Source: Candidatus Gastranaerophilales bacterium
GTDB taxonomy: Bacteria; Cyanobacteriota; Vampirovibrionia; Gastranaerophilales; Gastranaerophilaceae
DNA: 64,000 nucleotides
NCBI GenBank assembly: GCA_944324315.1
Contig: CALUVW010000002.1
Span: 1-64,000, forward strand
Direction: 5' to 3'
Each line of letters begins with the position of its first letter. Within the stretch, counting starts at the first letter, position 1. The notes under the pieces were generated by a model. That model was not told the origin of the DNA and made no database searches. It saw only the letters and a program-made list of their open reading frames with translations. Shown here piece by piece: positions 46,039 through 54,526 of the stretch. The translations under genes were made by a program, and so were the position numbers.

Positions 46039-47044
46039 TAAGTAAATTCTCTCTTATATTTTGTGACGATATTTTTTTTAGCTTTTCGTAAAGCCTGATT
46101 TCATCATCCGACAAAGAAGAGGGAATTTCAATATGCACTATGACAATCATATCTCCTGATTTTCCGTTTTGCTTCAAACCTTGCCCGCTCAAGCGAAATT
46201 TTTGCCCTGAATGAGTTCCAGGCGGAATTTTAAGATTCAAACAGCCTTCAAAAACAGGAATTGAAATACTGCCGCCAATTACCGCTTCAAAAGGATTAAT
46301 CGGCACATTATAAATAATGTTGTTTCCCTCAAAACTGATTTTTGAAGACGGCTCTATTTTTATTTTTACATATAAATCACCGTTTTTCCCGCCGTTTTGC
46401 CCGCTGCAGCCTTCATTTGCAATACGGAGTTTGGTACCGTTCTTAACGTTTTTCGGAATTTTTACCGTAATTTTTCTGTGTTCATTTTTTTCTCCCGAAC
46501 CATTACAAACATGACATAAACTTCCGTTAATAAATTTTCTGCCTTTACAATTAGGACATTCAGTAGAATGCAGAATATTTATCACACGCTCTGCTCCTAG
46601 AACTGCTTCTTTTATAGTAATTGAAATATCTTCAAATAAATCTTCTCCGTGCTTAGGATGCAATTCTTCTTTTTTTTGCTTTGGCTTTGAAAACTCTTCA
46701 AAAATATCGTTTATCTTTTTTGAAAATTCTTTTTTGGACTTTTGGGGATTTGCATTACTCTGAGAAGTTGATTGTTTTTTATACTCACTTTGAGCCTGTT
46801 TCGGTGATGTATGCTGCTTATCCTGCTTTTGTGAAGATTTAAAAAATCCGTTAACTGTATCATACTGCATTCTTTTTTTTGCATCAGACAAAATATCATA
46901 AGCTTCTGCAATATCTTTAAATTGCTGTGTACCATAAGGATTAATATCCGGATGAAATTTTCTTGCAAGCTTACGATATGCAGATTTTATTTCCGCATCT
47001 GAACTGTCAGGGGTAACTCCAAGAATAGAATAATAGTTTTTCAT
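46031..47044 (-). CDS. DnaJ-like co-chaperone with a halved zinc finger
   Basis: This 337-residue J-protein has a J-domain with HPD at 31-33 (RKFHPDINPYG), a Gln/Lys/Ser-rich linker instead of Gly/Phe (about 70-115), and two beta-sandwich substrate domains (GTKLRIANEGCSGQNGGKNGDL; PPGTHSGQKFRLSGQGLKQNGKSGDM). Canonical DnaJ has four CxxCxGxG repeats; here only CPNC and CHVCNGSG remain, enough for one zinc site. This makes it an intermediate between DnaJ and CbpA. TTGAAA-N16-TATATA ends seven bases before the ATG, so the message may be leaderless. It is coupled to queE. Confidence 0.85.
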   Translation of the reverse strand: MKNYYSILGVTPDSSDAEIKSAYRKLARKFHPDINPYGTQQFKDIAEAYDILSDAKKRMQYDTVNGFFKSSQKQDKQHTSPKQAQSEYKKQSTSQSNANPQKSKKEFSKKINDIFEEFSKPKQKKEELHPKHGEDLFEDISITIKEAVLGAERVINILHSTECPNCKGRKFINGSLCHVCNGSGEKNEHRKITVKIPKNVKNGTKLRIANEGCSGQNGGKNGDLYVKIKIEPSSKISFEGNNIIYNVPINPFEAVIGGSISIPVFEGCLNLKIPPGTHSGQKFRLSGQGLKQNGKSGDMIVIVHIEIPSSLSDDEIRLYEKLKKISSQNIRENLLNE

Positions 47045-47065
47045 ATATTCATATATAATGAAGAA

Positions 47066-48313
47066 TTAATAATTTTCAACCTTCTCACAAATATCAGTAC
47101 GGTATTTTTTACCATCAAAATTAATCAGTTCAATATCTTCATACAGATATTTTCTTGCTCTTGAAAGAGTTTTAGCCGTACGCGTGACAACTAAAGTTTT
47201 TCCTTTAACTGTTTCATATTCCAAATATTTATTCTTTTTTACACCAAAATGTGAAATATCCGATTCAACAATATCAAGTCCTTTAATCGGAATTCCTTCG
47301 GAACGCGACAAAATTACACAAGAAACAGATGAATTATCGGCAACATTAATACTGTCATAATCATCAGCAAAAGAACCTATTGCACATGCTTCAAAAAGAG
47401 TAAGCATATTTTCTTCAACTAGATTCAATACCGCATCAGCATCATGGTCTGATAAAAAAGGTTTAAAATCCAGAGTAACAAAGCCTCCATCCTCTTGCAG
47501 CACACAATTTACACCTAAAATTCCCAAATACGGAGTTTCTCTGCGTTGCAGCTCTAATAAGACTTTTTGCACAACATGTCTCATAACATCATTTTCAACA
47601 TCTTTTGAGACTTTATAATCAGGCGTGAATGCTCCTATTCCATCTGTCAATAAACCTCCGTCTCCGTTTTCAGAAAATTTAAAATTAGCAACCGTCGCAA
47701 GATGTACCGCCTGATAACCGTCCGTAACAACATAAAAAGTAAATTCGTGTCCGTAGACATAATCTTCAAGCACAATTTTTTTCTCATCCTTACAGCAGAA
47801 CAAATCCTCCACAAATGTCTTGGCTGTTGAAAATGTTGTACAAACCAATCTGTCAATATCACATCTGTTTTCATCAGCACTGACTACTTGAGGCATAGAC
47901 GCATTTTTTAAATAATCAACTGCCACCTGCAGTCTGTCAAATACAGCAAATTTAGGAGCAGGTATTTTAAGTTTATAGAGAAATTTTTTACATAATGAAC
48001 GGCTCAAAACAAAATTAGAGCTCTGGGCAGTAGGTGCAAATATGAGCTGTTCATTTGCCTGAAATAGTTCAGTAATATTATTTTTTATGGCAGCTTCATC
48101 AGAAACTATTGTTAAATCAATTGAATTTGCAACTGCAAATTCCAAAATTTCTTGAACATTATTCGGTCTTATATCTACACATTCTGCTATTTCTGCAATT
48201 GCCGGATTTACGGGAAGTACAAATAAATCGCATTCGTAATTTTTAAATTTTTTTATTAATGCGTAGTCTTTAGCGGAAGCACCAACTACTAAAACTTTTT
48301 TTCTCTTATCCAT
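47066..48313 (-). CDS. PurD-like ATP-grasp protein with degenerate nucleotide site
   Basis: This 415-residue homologue of phosphoribosylamine-glycine ligase starts at ATG 48313. It has the N-terminal KVLVVGASAKDYALIKKF and the ATP-grasp parts GHEFTFYVVTDGYQ, DGGLLTDGIGAFTP and YLGILGVNCVLQ. Key elements differ from PurD. The KADGLAAGKGV loop is replaced by VVSADENRCDIDRLVC, and the EFN.RFGDPE metal motif by DFKPFLSDHDAD. It may be a divergent working enzyme or a derived protein with another role. TATAAT lies six bases before the ATG with no ribosome site. Confidence 0.7.
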   Translation of the reverse strand: MDKRKKVLVVGASAKDYALIKKFKNYECDLFVLPVNPAIAEIAECVDIRPNNVQEILEFAVANSIDLTIVSDEAAIKNNITELFQANEQLIFAPTAQSSNFVLSRSLCKKFLYKLKIPAPKFAVFDRLQVAVDYLKNASMPQVVSADENRCDIDRLVCTTFSTAKTFVEDLFCCKDEKKIVLEDYVYGHEFTFYVVTDGYQAVHLATVANFKFSENGDGGLLTDGIGAFTPDYKVSKDVENDVMRHVVQKVLLELQRRETPYLGILGVNCVLQEDGGFVTLDFKPFLSDHDADAVLNLVEENMLTLFEACAIGSFADDYDSINVADNSSVSCVILSRSEGIPIKGLDIVESDISHFGVKKNKYLEYETVKGKTLVVTRTAKTLSRARKYLYEDIELINFDGKKYRTDICEKVENY

Positions 48314-48452
48314 AAAGAAATTATATAACAAAAAATACTAAACCATATATATGATTTTATTAAGAAAAATAAAGTTTTTTACAAATATAATGTTATAATA
48401 ATGACAAAATAAAAAAATTTATTAAATTTCAATATATAAGTGAGAGGTTATA

Positions 48453-48683
48453 ATGGCAGGTATTGTAAATTTATTATCACAGATGTTTGTACCACAGACA
48501 ACACAAACAACTACTCCTGTAAGGGTAACAACAGATCCTTACAGTAATAATCCTTTTGTAAATTACAAAGGTAACAGTCTTAATTCATACGCAAAAAATG
48601 CACCTGTAAGAGGCGGTTATTTTGCAGGTTATTACAACGGGAAACAAAATATAGTTGGACAGCGCCTTTTTATAGAGGTATAA
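48453..48683 (+). CDS. small protein of 76 residues, unknown function
   Basis: The protein is Thr/Asn/Tyr/Gly-rich, with an N-terminal helix MAGIVNLLSQMFVPQ, a Thr-rich tract and NPFVNYKGNSLNSY in the middle. A GAGAGG ribosome site and nearby TATAAT boxes (about 48385-48400) support expression. It has no signal peptide or membrane segment. The NYKG element is reminiscent of the FTG element near the start of the membrane proteins at 13-16 kb, but the resemblance is slight. It is followed by the two prepilin genes. Confidence 0.65.
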   Translation: MAGIVNLLSQMFVPQTTQTTTPVRVTTDPYSNNPFVNYKGNSLNSYAKNAPVRGGYFAGYYNGKQNIVGQRLFIEV

Positions 48684-48752
48684 CCGTTACGATTGACATT
48701 ATGTTCAAAACGCGTTATAATAATAAAAGGTTATTAATTAAAAAGTGATTAT

Positions 48753-49472
48753 ATGAAAAGAAAACAATTTAGGGGATTTACTGCAGCTGAAGTGATGATA
48801 GCAATGACTATTGTTGGGATCATTACTGCTTTAACTATCCCGACAATTATGGCTAATTATCAAAATAAATCTATGCTTACCACGTTACAGAAAAATTATG
48901 TCGAACTTACAGACAATTTATTGTACATGGGCACAGAGACTTACAATAAGTCATTTTATAAATCGTTATTAAGTTTGCAGGGACGAAGTGTTGATGCAAC
49001 AGCCGGCAAATTTTTTGATAAATACTACAGGACAGCGACAAAATGTGGAACAACTGCGCAGCCCTGTTTTGCAAGCACATACAGAGCAATTAATAATGCG
49101 GAATTTAAAGATTTCAAATGTGAAAACGGTTATAGCGTAACGCTTAATACCGGAACAGCCATGTGCATAATACCTGCAGATGCTCCAAAAGATGCAACAG
49201 AAGATACGCCTGCAACAACCGGCAAACCAGCTAAAGTTTATATTGATGTTAACGGTTCTGAAAAACCGAATATTGGCGGAAGGGATATGTTTACGCTTTA
49301 TATATATGATGATTTCAGTATAGATGATAAAGACATTACCCCTGATGTTATCAAAAACGGAAATGCAGAAACAGCAAGAGAAACTTTGTTTAATTCAACC
49401 TGTCGTACATCATACACAGGTGAAGGCTGTTTTGGGAAAATTATGAATGATAATTGGCGAATAGAATATTAA
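48753..49472 (+). CDS. type IV prepilin-like / pseudopilin protein
   Basis: This 239-residue protein has a prepilin leader MKRKQFRG cut before FTAAEVMIAMTIVGIITALTI, with Glu5 of the mature helix present. The globular domain has four or more cysteines (CGTTAQPCF, FKCENG, CII, STCR, EGCFG) that could form disulfides. It also contains VYIDVNGSEKPNIGGRDMFT, shared with the next gene. It should be processed by a prepilin peptidase and assembled in a type II secretion or type IV pilus fibre, whose core genes are not in this window. Confidence 0.88.
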   Translation: MKRKQFRGFTAAEVMIAMTIVGIITALTIPTIMANYQNKSMLTTLQKNYVELTDNLLYMGTETYNKSFYKSLLSLQGRSVDATAGKFFDKYYRTATKCGTTAQPCFASTYRAINNAEFKDFKCENGYSVTLNTGTAMCIIPADAPKDATEDTPATTGKPAKVYIDVNGSEKPNIGGRDMFTLYIYDDFSIDDKDITPDVIKNGNAETARETLFNSTCRTSYTGEGCFGKIMNDNWRIEY

Positions 49473-49492
49473 AAATTGAGAAAGGATTTATA

Positions 49493-50212
49493 ATGATTAA
49501 AAAATCAGGTTTTACACTGGCAGAAGTGCTGATAACAATGAGTATTATTGGTGTAGTTTCCGCATTAACAATTCCTGCTCTTATGCAAAATTATCAGCAG
49601 GAAGCTCAAACTGTGCAACTGCGCAAATTTTCAAATGACTTTGTAAATGCTGTTGACATGCTAATTACTGAGGAAGGCAAAACAAAATTTTATAACACAA
49701 GTGTTTATACTGATGTTTTGCCAAATAACAAACCTGCAGGTCCCGAGGGTAATGCAGATGGTCTTGCATATTTTATAGAAAATCATTTTAGAGTTACAAC
49801 TACCTGCGCAGCAGAAGGTACCGGATGTTTTGCTGATGTTGCATACAGAGCAATCAACGGTACAGCAACAGAAGAACCAGATGAAGGTGAAGGTGAAGGT
49901 GAAACTGAAGAAGGAGAAGCAGAATCGTCAGGAGGAACAAACGGAGTATTCAAATGTTCTAATAAATCTTATGTACTCGCAAACGGAGCTGCAATATGCG
50001 TGATAAAAGGTGAAAACAAAGGTGATTTAACAGTCTATATGGATACTAACGGAAAAGAAAAACCGAATATTGGCGGCAGAGATATGTTTACGTTTAATAT
50101 AGACGGAGCAACTGGAAATATTAAAGGCACATCAGGCGGATGCACCAATAGTGTATATGGTGATGGGTGTTACAATCTTTTAGCAGGAAACGCCTGGAAA
50201 ATGGATTACTAA
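49493..50212 (+). CDS. type IV prepilin-like / pseudopilin protein, second copy
   Basis: This 239-residue paralogue of the preceding gene starts at ATG 49493 (AAAGGA upstream); a longer in-frame reading overlapping the previous gene has no homology. The leader MIKKSG precedes FTLAEVLITMSIIGVVSALTI. A Glu/Gly-rich insert (about 135-155, DEGEGEGETEEGE) separates the N-terminal part from the shared VYMDTNGKEKPNIGGRDMF block. The Cys pattern is similar. It is followed by a terminator, so the two pilins form one unit. Confidence 0.88.
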   Translation: MIKKSGFTLAEVLITMSIIGVVSALTIPALMQNYQQEAQTVQLRKFSNDFVNAVDMLITEEGKTKFYNTSVYTDVLPNNKPAGPEGNADGLAYFIENHFRVTTTCAAEGTGCFADVAYRAINGTATEEPDEGEGEGETEEGEAESSGGTNGVFKCSNKSYVLANGAAICVIKGENKGDLTVYMDTNGKEKPNIGGRDMFTFNIDGATGNIKGTSGGCTNSVYGDGCYNLLAGNAWKMDY

Positions 50213-50231
50213 TTTGAACCTGATTACTAGA

Positions 50232-50263
50232 ATAAAAAAGAGCTTAAATAAGCTCTTTTTTAT
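50232..50263 (+). terminator. Rho-independent terminator after the prepilin pair
   Basis: AGAGCTT (50239-50245) and AAGCTCT (50250-50256) pair around a short AAAT loop, with an A-rich run before and a T tract after, so the structure could also act from the other strand. Confidence 0.9.
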
Positions 50264-50293
50264 TGCTTAATAAATCTTTAGGATAAATTTTTT

Positions 50294-50313
50294 ATATTAC
50301 ATATTTGTAATAT
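50294..50313. promoter_or_regulatory. 20-bp palindrome upstream of glf, possible operator
   Basis: ATATTACA (50294-50301) and TGTAATAT (50306-50313) form perfect 8-bp arms around TATT. It ends 17 bases before the glf ATG, a place where a dimeric regulator could block transcription of the polysaccharide genes. Confidence 0.45.
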
Positions 50314-50330
50314 CATCATATAGAGAGTAT

Positions 50331-51449
50331 ATGATGTTTAATAATATAACTTTGATAATAGGCGCCGGTCTGTCAGGTTCGGTTATTGCCAGATTGCTGG
50401 CAGAACGCGGAGAAAAAGTAACTGTCATAGAACAGAAAAACCATATTGCAGGTAATATATACGATTATATTGACGAAAATGGTATATGCATACACAAATA
50501 CGGTTCGCATATATTTCATACAAATAATGAAATTGTATGGAGATTTTTGAATAAATTTGCCGATTTCAATACGTATATGCATAAGGTTGTTGCGATAATT
50601 GACGGCATTGAAACTACAATCCCGTTTAATCTGAATACAATCCATGATGTTTTTCCTAAAAGTCTTGCAGACAGGCTGGAACAAAAACTTCTTGACAAAT
50701 TTGAATACAATTCTAAAGTTCCAATTTTAGAATTTCAAAAACAGGATGATAAAGATTTAAAATTTCTTGCACAATACATATATGAAAAAGTATTTCTTAA
50801 TTACACTACAAAACAATGGGGACAGAGTCCAGAAAATATTGACGGATATGTAACCGCACGTGTTCCCGTATACATCAGTAAAGACAATCGCTATTTTCAG
50901 GATAAATATCAGGGTATACCTCAAAAAGGCTATACAAAAATGATTGAAAATATGCTCAAACACCCTAATATAGAACTTAAGCTGAATACTAAATATTCAT
51001 CTGAAGAGTTCTCCGGTTACAAGAGAATATTTTGTACAGGCTCAATTGATGAATTTTTTAACTATAAATACGGAGAACTTCCTTACAGAAGCGTTGAATT
51101 TCGATTTGAAACATTCAACAGAGAATTTTATCAGTCAAATGCAGTAGTTAATTATCCTTGCAACTACGATTTTACTAGAATACATGAGTATAAATACTAT
51201 CTAAATGATAAATCAAATAAAACTGTTATAGCCAAAGAATACCCGTCAGCATTTGTTAAAGGCATTAATGAACGGTATTATCCTATAGTAAATGAACAAA
51301 ATAATGAATTGTATAAAAAATATAAAAATGAAGTTCCTAAAAATGTCCATTTTCTAGGAAGATTAGGCGACTATCGCTACTATGATATGGACAAAGCAGC
51401 AGAAAGAGCAATAAACTTGTTTGAGGAGATTATTAATGCCAAAAGTTAG
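50331..51449 (+). CDS. glf: UDP-galactopyranose mutase
   Basis: This 372-residue flavoenzyme interconverts UDP-galactopyranose and UDP-galactofuranose, the donor for galactofuranose in surface glycans. The FAD-binding start is LIIGAGLSGSVIARLLAERG (8-27) with VIEQKNHIAGNIYDY. YGSHIFHTNN, TTKQWGQSPENI and the C-terminal FLGRLGDYRYYDMD are family signatures. It overlaps the next glycosyltransferase by 14 bases. Confidence 0.96.
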   Translation: MMFNNITLIIGAGLSGSVIARLLAERGEKVTVIEQKNHIAGNIYDYIDENGICIHKYGSHIFHTNNEIVWRFLNKFADFNTYMHKVVAIIDGIETTIPFNLNTIHDVFPKSLADRLEQKLLDKFEYNSKVPILEFQKQDDKDLKFLAQYIYEKVFLNYTTKQWGQSPENIDGYVTARVPVYISKDNRYFQDKYQGIPQKGYTKMIENMLKHPNIELKLNTKYSSEEFSGYKRIFCTGSIDEFFNYKYGELPYRSVEFRFETFNREFYQSNAVVNYPCNYDFTRIHEYKYYLNDKSNKTVIAKEYPSAFVKGINERYYPIVNEQNNELYKKYKNEVPKNVHFLGRLGDYRYYDMDKAAERAINLFEEIINAKS

Positions 51450-52503
51450 TATAGTTGTTCCCGTTTATAATGTTGAAAAATATCTGGAAGAGTGTCTTAA
51501 AAGCATTGTTAATCAAACACTCGAAGATATTGAAATAATTTGTGTAAATGACGGTTCCACAGATTCATCACTAGAAATACTTAATAAGTTTGCCCAGAAA
51601 GATAAACGTATTATTGTTATTAATAAAGCAAATTCAGGTTACGGACATACTATGAACACCGGCATAAACTGCGCAAGCGGAGAATATATAGGCATAATCG
51701 AGTCTGATGATTTCGCAGACAAATATATGTTTGAAAAATTATACTTACTTGCAAAAGAAAATGATGCAGATATTGCGAAAGGAGATTGGTACAGTTATTG
51801 GTCGAAAAATAATTTTTCGCGTAAACAAAACAGAATTTCACCTGCAAAAGCTTTTAAAACTACAAATGCAAGAGAAGATAAGAGTCTTTTAAGAATCGAT
51901 CCTTCTGTATGGAGTGCAATTTACAGAAAAGAATTTTTAAACAAATACAATATAAGATTTTTAGAAACTCCTGGTGCAAGTTTTCAGGATATAGGTTTTT
52001 CTTTTAAAGTATTTGCACTTGCCGAACGTGTAATATTAAGCGATAGAGCTTATTTGTATTACAGGCAGGATAACATAAATTCTTCAGTAAAAAGTAAAAC
52101 AAAAGTTTACTGTGTCTGTGATGAATATAACGAAATAGATCGTTTTCTGGATGAGTATCCCGATTTAAAACATGAATTAAAAATTCAGGAAGAAATAAAC
52201 AGATATAACGGTTATCTGAGTTCTGCTCTGAGAATAGATGATTCTGTAAAACCTGAATTTATAAAAGTATTTTCGAAACATTTCAAAGAAGAATACAATT
52301 CCGGAATTTTAGGAGAAGAATTTTTCAAAAAGATAAAGAAGAAAGACTTCATGATTTTAATAAATAATCCTGAAAAATATCTGAAAGTTTTAAAATCAAT
52401 AGAAAGGATAAGAAATTTTAACAAAATAAGAAAGAATTTCCTCTCAATACATTTTAGAAACGGTAAATTAAGTATGACAATTTTAGGCAAAGAGGTAATT
52501 TGA
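51436..52503 (+). CDS. glycosyltransferase family 2
   Basis: This 355-residue GT-A enzyme starts at ATG 51436 (GAGGAG upstream, within the end of glf). The N-terminal VSIVVPVYNVEKYLEECLKS and VNDGSTDSS bind the nucleotide sugar. The metal-binding acidic triad is IESDDF (about 91-96), and VWSAIYRKEFL marks the C-terminal part of this subgroup. It overlaps the next gene with TGATG. The sugar transferred is unknown; proximity to glf suggests galactofuranose or a neighbouring residue. Confidence 0.9.
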   Translation: MPKVSIVVPVYNVEKYLEECLKSIVNQTLEDIEIICVNDGSTDSSLEILNKFAQKDKRIIVINKANSGYGHTMNTGINCASGEYIGIIESDDFADKYMFEKLYLLAKENDADIAKGDWYSYWSKNNFSRKQNRISPAKAFKTTNAREDKSLLRIDPSVWSAIYRKEFLNKYNIRFLETPGASFQDIGFSFKVFALAERVILSDRAYLYYRQDNINSSVKSKTKVYCVCDEYNEIDRFLDEYPDLKHELKIQEEINRYNGYLSSALRIDDSVKPEFIKVFSKHFKEEYNSGILGEEFFKKIKKKDFMILINNPEKYLKVLKSIERIRNFNKIRKNFLSIHFRNGKLSMTILGKEVI

Positions 52504-54344
52504 TGCCAAAAATTTCTGTAATTATTCCTGTTTACAACGTAGAAGAATATCTTGAACAATGCCTTGACAGCATAATTAATCAAACATTTAAGGATATAGA
52601 AATTATATGCGTTAATGACGGCTCTACAGATAAATCGCTATGTATACTTGAAAAGTATGCTCAAAAAGATAACAGAATTAAAATTATTAATCAAACAAAT
52701 CAGGGATTATCAGCCGCAAGAAATACAGGAATAGAAAATGCTACAGGAGAATATATTTCGTTTGTTGATAGCGATGATTATATAAAAAACAATCTTTATG
52801 AAACACTTCTTAAATATTTACCCTCAGAATTAATATGTTTTAATGCAGAAGCCTTCGGCGATTTTCCAATACCGGATAAACTTAATAAATACCTTAAATA
52901 TAAATATAACGGCGTAAAAAATATAACTGACAAAGTAATATTTAATACAAATGTTTATGCTTGGAATAAATTGTTCAAAACAGAGATTATACAAAAATAT
53001 AAAATTAAATTTCCGGAAGGTTTGTATTTTGAAGATTTTGTATTTTTGTGGGACTATATGCTGAAAATCAAAAACGTAAACTATCTCAGGAATAACGAAA
53101 ATTTTTATTTTTACAGACAACGTTCAACCTCTATAATGAATAACTGCGGTGCAAAATCAATTCATCATCTTTACGCATGGCATAATTTGTATACCAGATT
53201 AAAAAATGAGAATATTTTAAACAAACATAAAAAGTGGATAATAAAACTTTTTGAAAAATATTTCTATCTTGCATATAAATTATCTGACGATGAAAGTAAA
53301 AACGAAATATTAAAACATGCTGAAAATTTGGCAGAAGAAATAAAATACAAACATTTTCTAAAATTGAAAAATAGAATTATTAATAACCAAAATCCAAATT
53401 TAAGCATTTTTCAACAAATATTCTCCATTAAAAATGAAAACAATTATAAATGTTTAAGAGTGATGGGAGTAAAATTTAAAATTCAAAGAATTATAAAATT
53501 TGATCCAAGACCGAGGCTTTTAGTCCATTTGCATTTATATTACCATAATCAGCTAGAATATATGCTGCAAAAACTTGCTAACATAAATAATTGCGACTGG
53601 GATTTGTTCGTAACCGTCTGTGAAAAAAATCAAAATTCTATTGATAAAATAAAATCATTAAAACCTGATGCAAAAATTATTAAAGTCGATAACAAAGGAT
53701 ATGATATATGGCCATTTTTGCAAGTCTTAAATTTTGTTGACCTGAAAAATTATGATTATATTTTAAAAATTCACACAAAAAACTTCCGCAGTAAAAAAGC
53801 ATTCTCATTTGGAAAAGGCTATTCTTGGCGTAATATTCTTGTAGATGCATTATTAAAAAATAAATCAATATTTAACAGCAATTTATATAAACTTATTCAT
53901 AATCCTGATACAGGCATGCTGGCTTCGCAGGTTGTATTAAGCAAAATGGGAGATAAATGTGCCGAGGATAATGAGCTGTTTTTTCAATTTTGCGAAAAAT
54001 ACAAAATACCTGCACAAAAAGGGATTTTTGTTTCAGGTACAATGTTTATTGCAAGAGCAAATTGTTTTGAAATTATAAAACAAATAAAATTGTCTGAAAA
54101 TGATTTTTCTACACTACAGCATACTGACGGAGCAGAAACTATTTCACATACACTTGAGAGAATATTTTCTAGAATAATCGAAATGCAAAATTACAAAATA
54201 TGTGGAATAAAAAACAAAAAGTATAATTTCAAACAAAACATAAAAAAAGTATTACAATTTCTATTTTCCTTGAAAAATGAAAATATTCATGGTATTAAAT
54301 ATAAACAAGTGAGAATTTTAGGGGTAAAAATAGACATAAAATAG
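52503..54344 (+). CDS. glycosyltransferase family 2 fused to an RgpF-like domain
   Basis: This 613-residue protein has an N-terminal GT2 domain (about 1-220: ISVIIPVYNVEEYLEQC, VNDGSTDKS, FVDSDDYI) that is very similar in its first 60 residues to the upstream gene. From about 335 to 600 it has a rhamnan-synthesis-F-like domain (RPRLLVHLHLYYHNQLEYML, VDNKGYDIWPFLQVL, DYILKIHTKN, FVSGTMFIARA). Such fusions are found in O-antigen and rhamnan clusters. The strongly matching N-termini of the two genes suggest a duplication. Confidence 0.88.
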   Translation: MPKISVIIPVYNVEEYLEQCLDSIINQTFKDIEIICVNDGSTDKSLCILEKYAQKDNRIKIINQTNQGLSAARNTGIENATGEYISFVDSDDYIKNNLYETLLKYLPSELICFNAEAFGDFPIPDKLNKYLKYKYNGVKNITDKVIFNTNVYAWNKLFKTEIIQKYKIKFPEGLYFEDFVFLWDYMLKIKNVNYLRNNENFYFYRQRSTSIMNNCGAKSIHHLYAWHNLYTRLKNENILNKHKKWIIKLFEKYFYLAYKLSDDESKNEILKHAENLAEEIKYKHFLKLKNRIINNQNPNLSIFQQIFSIKNENNYKCLRVMGVKFKIQRIIKFDPRPRLLVHLHLYYHNQLEYMLQKLANINNCDWDLFVTVCEKNQNSIDKIKSLKPDAKIIKVDNKGYDIWPFLQVLNFVDLKNYDYILKIHTKNFRSKKAFSFGKGYSWRNILVDALLKNKSIFNSNLYKLIHNPDTGMLASQVVLSKMGDKCAEDNELFFQFCEKYKIPAQKGIFVSGTMFIARANCFEIIKQIKLSENDFSTLQHTDGAETISHTLERIFSRIIEMQNYKICGIKNKKYNFKQNIKKVLQFLFSLKNENIHGIKYKQVRILGVKIDIK

Positions 54345-54355
54345 GAAATTTTATT

Positions 54356-54502
54356 TTGAATCAAACAATATTAATTACAGGAGCAACAGGTTATTTAGGC
54401 ACAAGATTAAGCAAAATGTTTCTTGGATACGGATACAAAATTATTGCTCTTGCATTAAATCAAATGGAACAATTTGCGTATGAAAATGAGAAAAATGCTT
54501 AA
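54356..54502 (+). pseudogene. 5' remnant of an NAD-dependent epimerase gene
   Basis: A frame from TTG 54356 encodes 48 residues with a Rossmann start, ILITGATGYLGTRLSKMF, then continues IIALALNQMEQF and stops. Sugar epimerases and dehydratases of this type have about 300 residues, and no other part is present. AGGAAAT lies 8 bases upstream. It is most likely the residue of a deleted gene in the polysaccharide cluster, which is a region of frequent replacement. Confidence 0.7.
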
Positions 54503-54526
54503 TTGGGTATTAAAAGAGGAATATAT

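Noticed and set aside
48660-48752. Extra small gene or terminator between the 76-residue gene and the first prepilin
   Set aside because: The stretch has only a weak dyad without a T tract and no start with a ribosome site.
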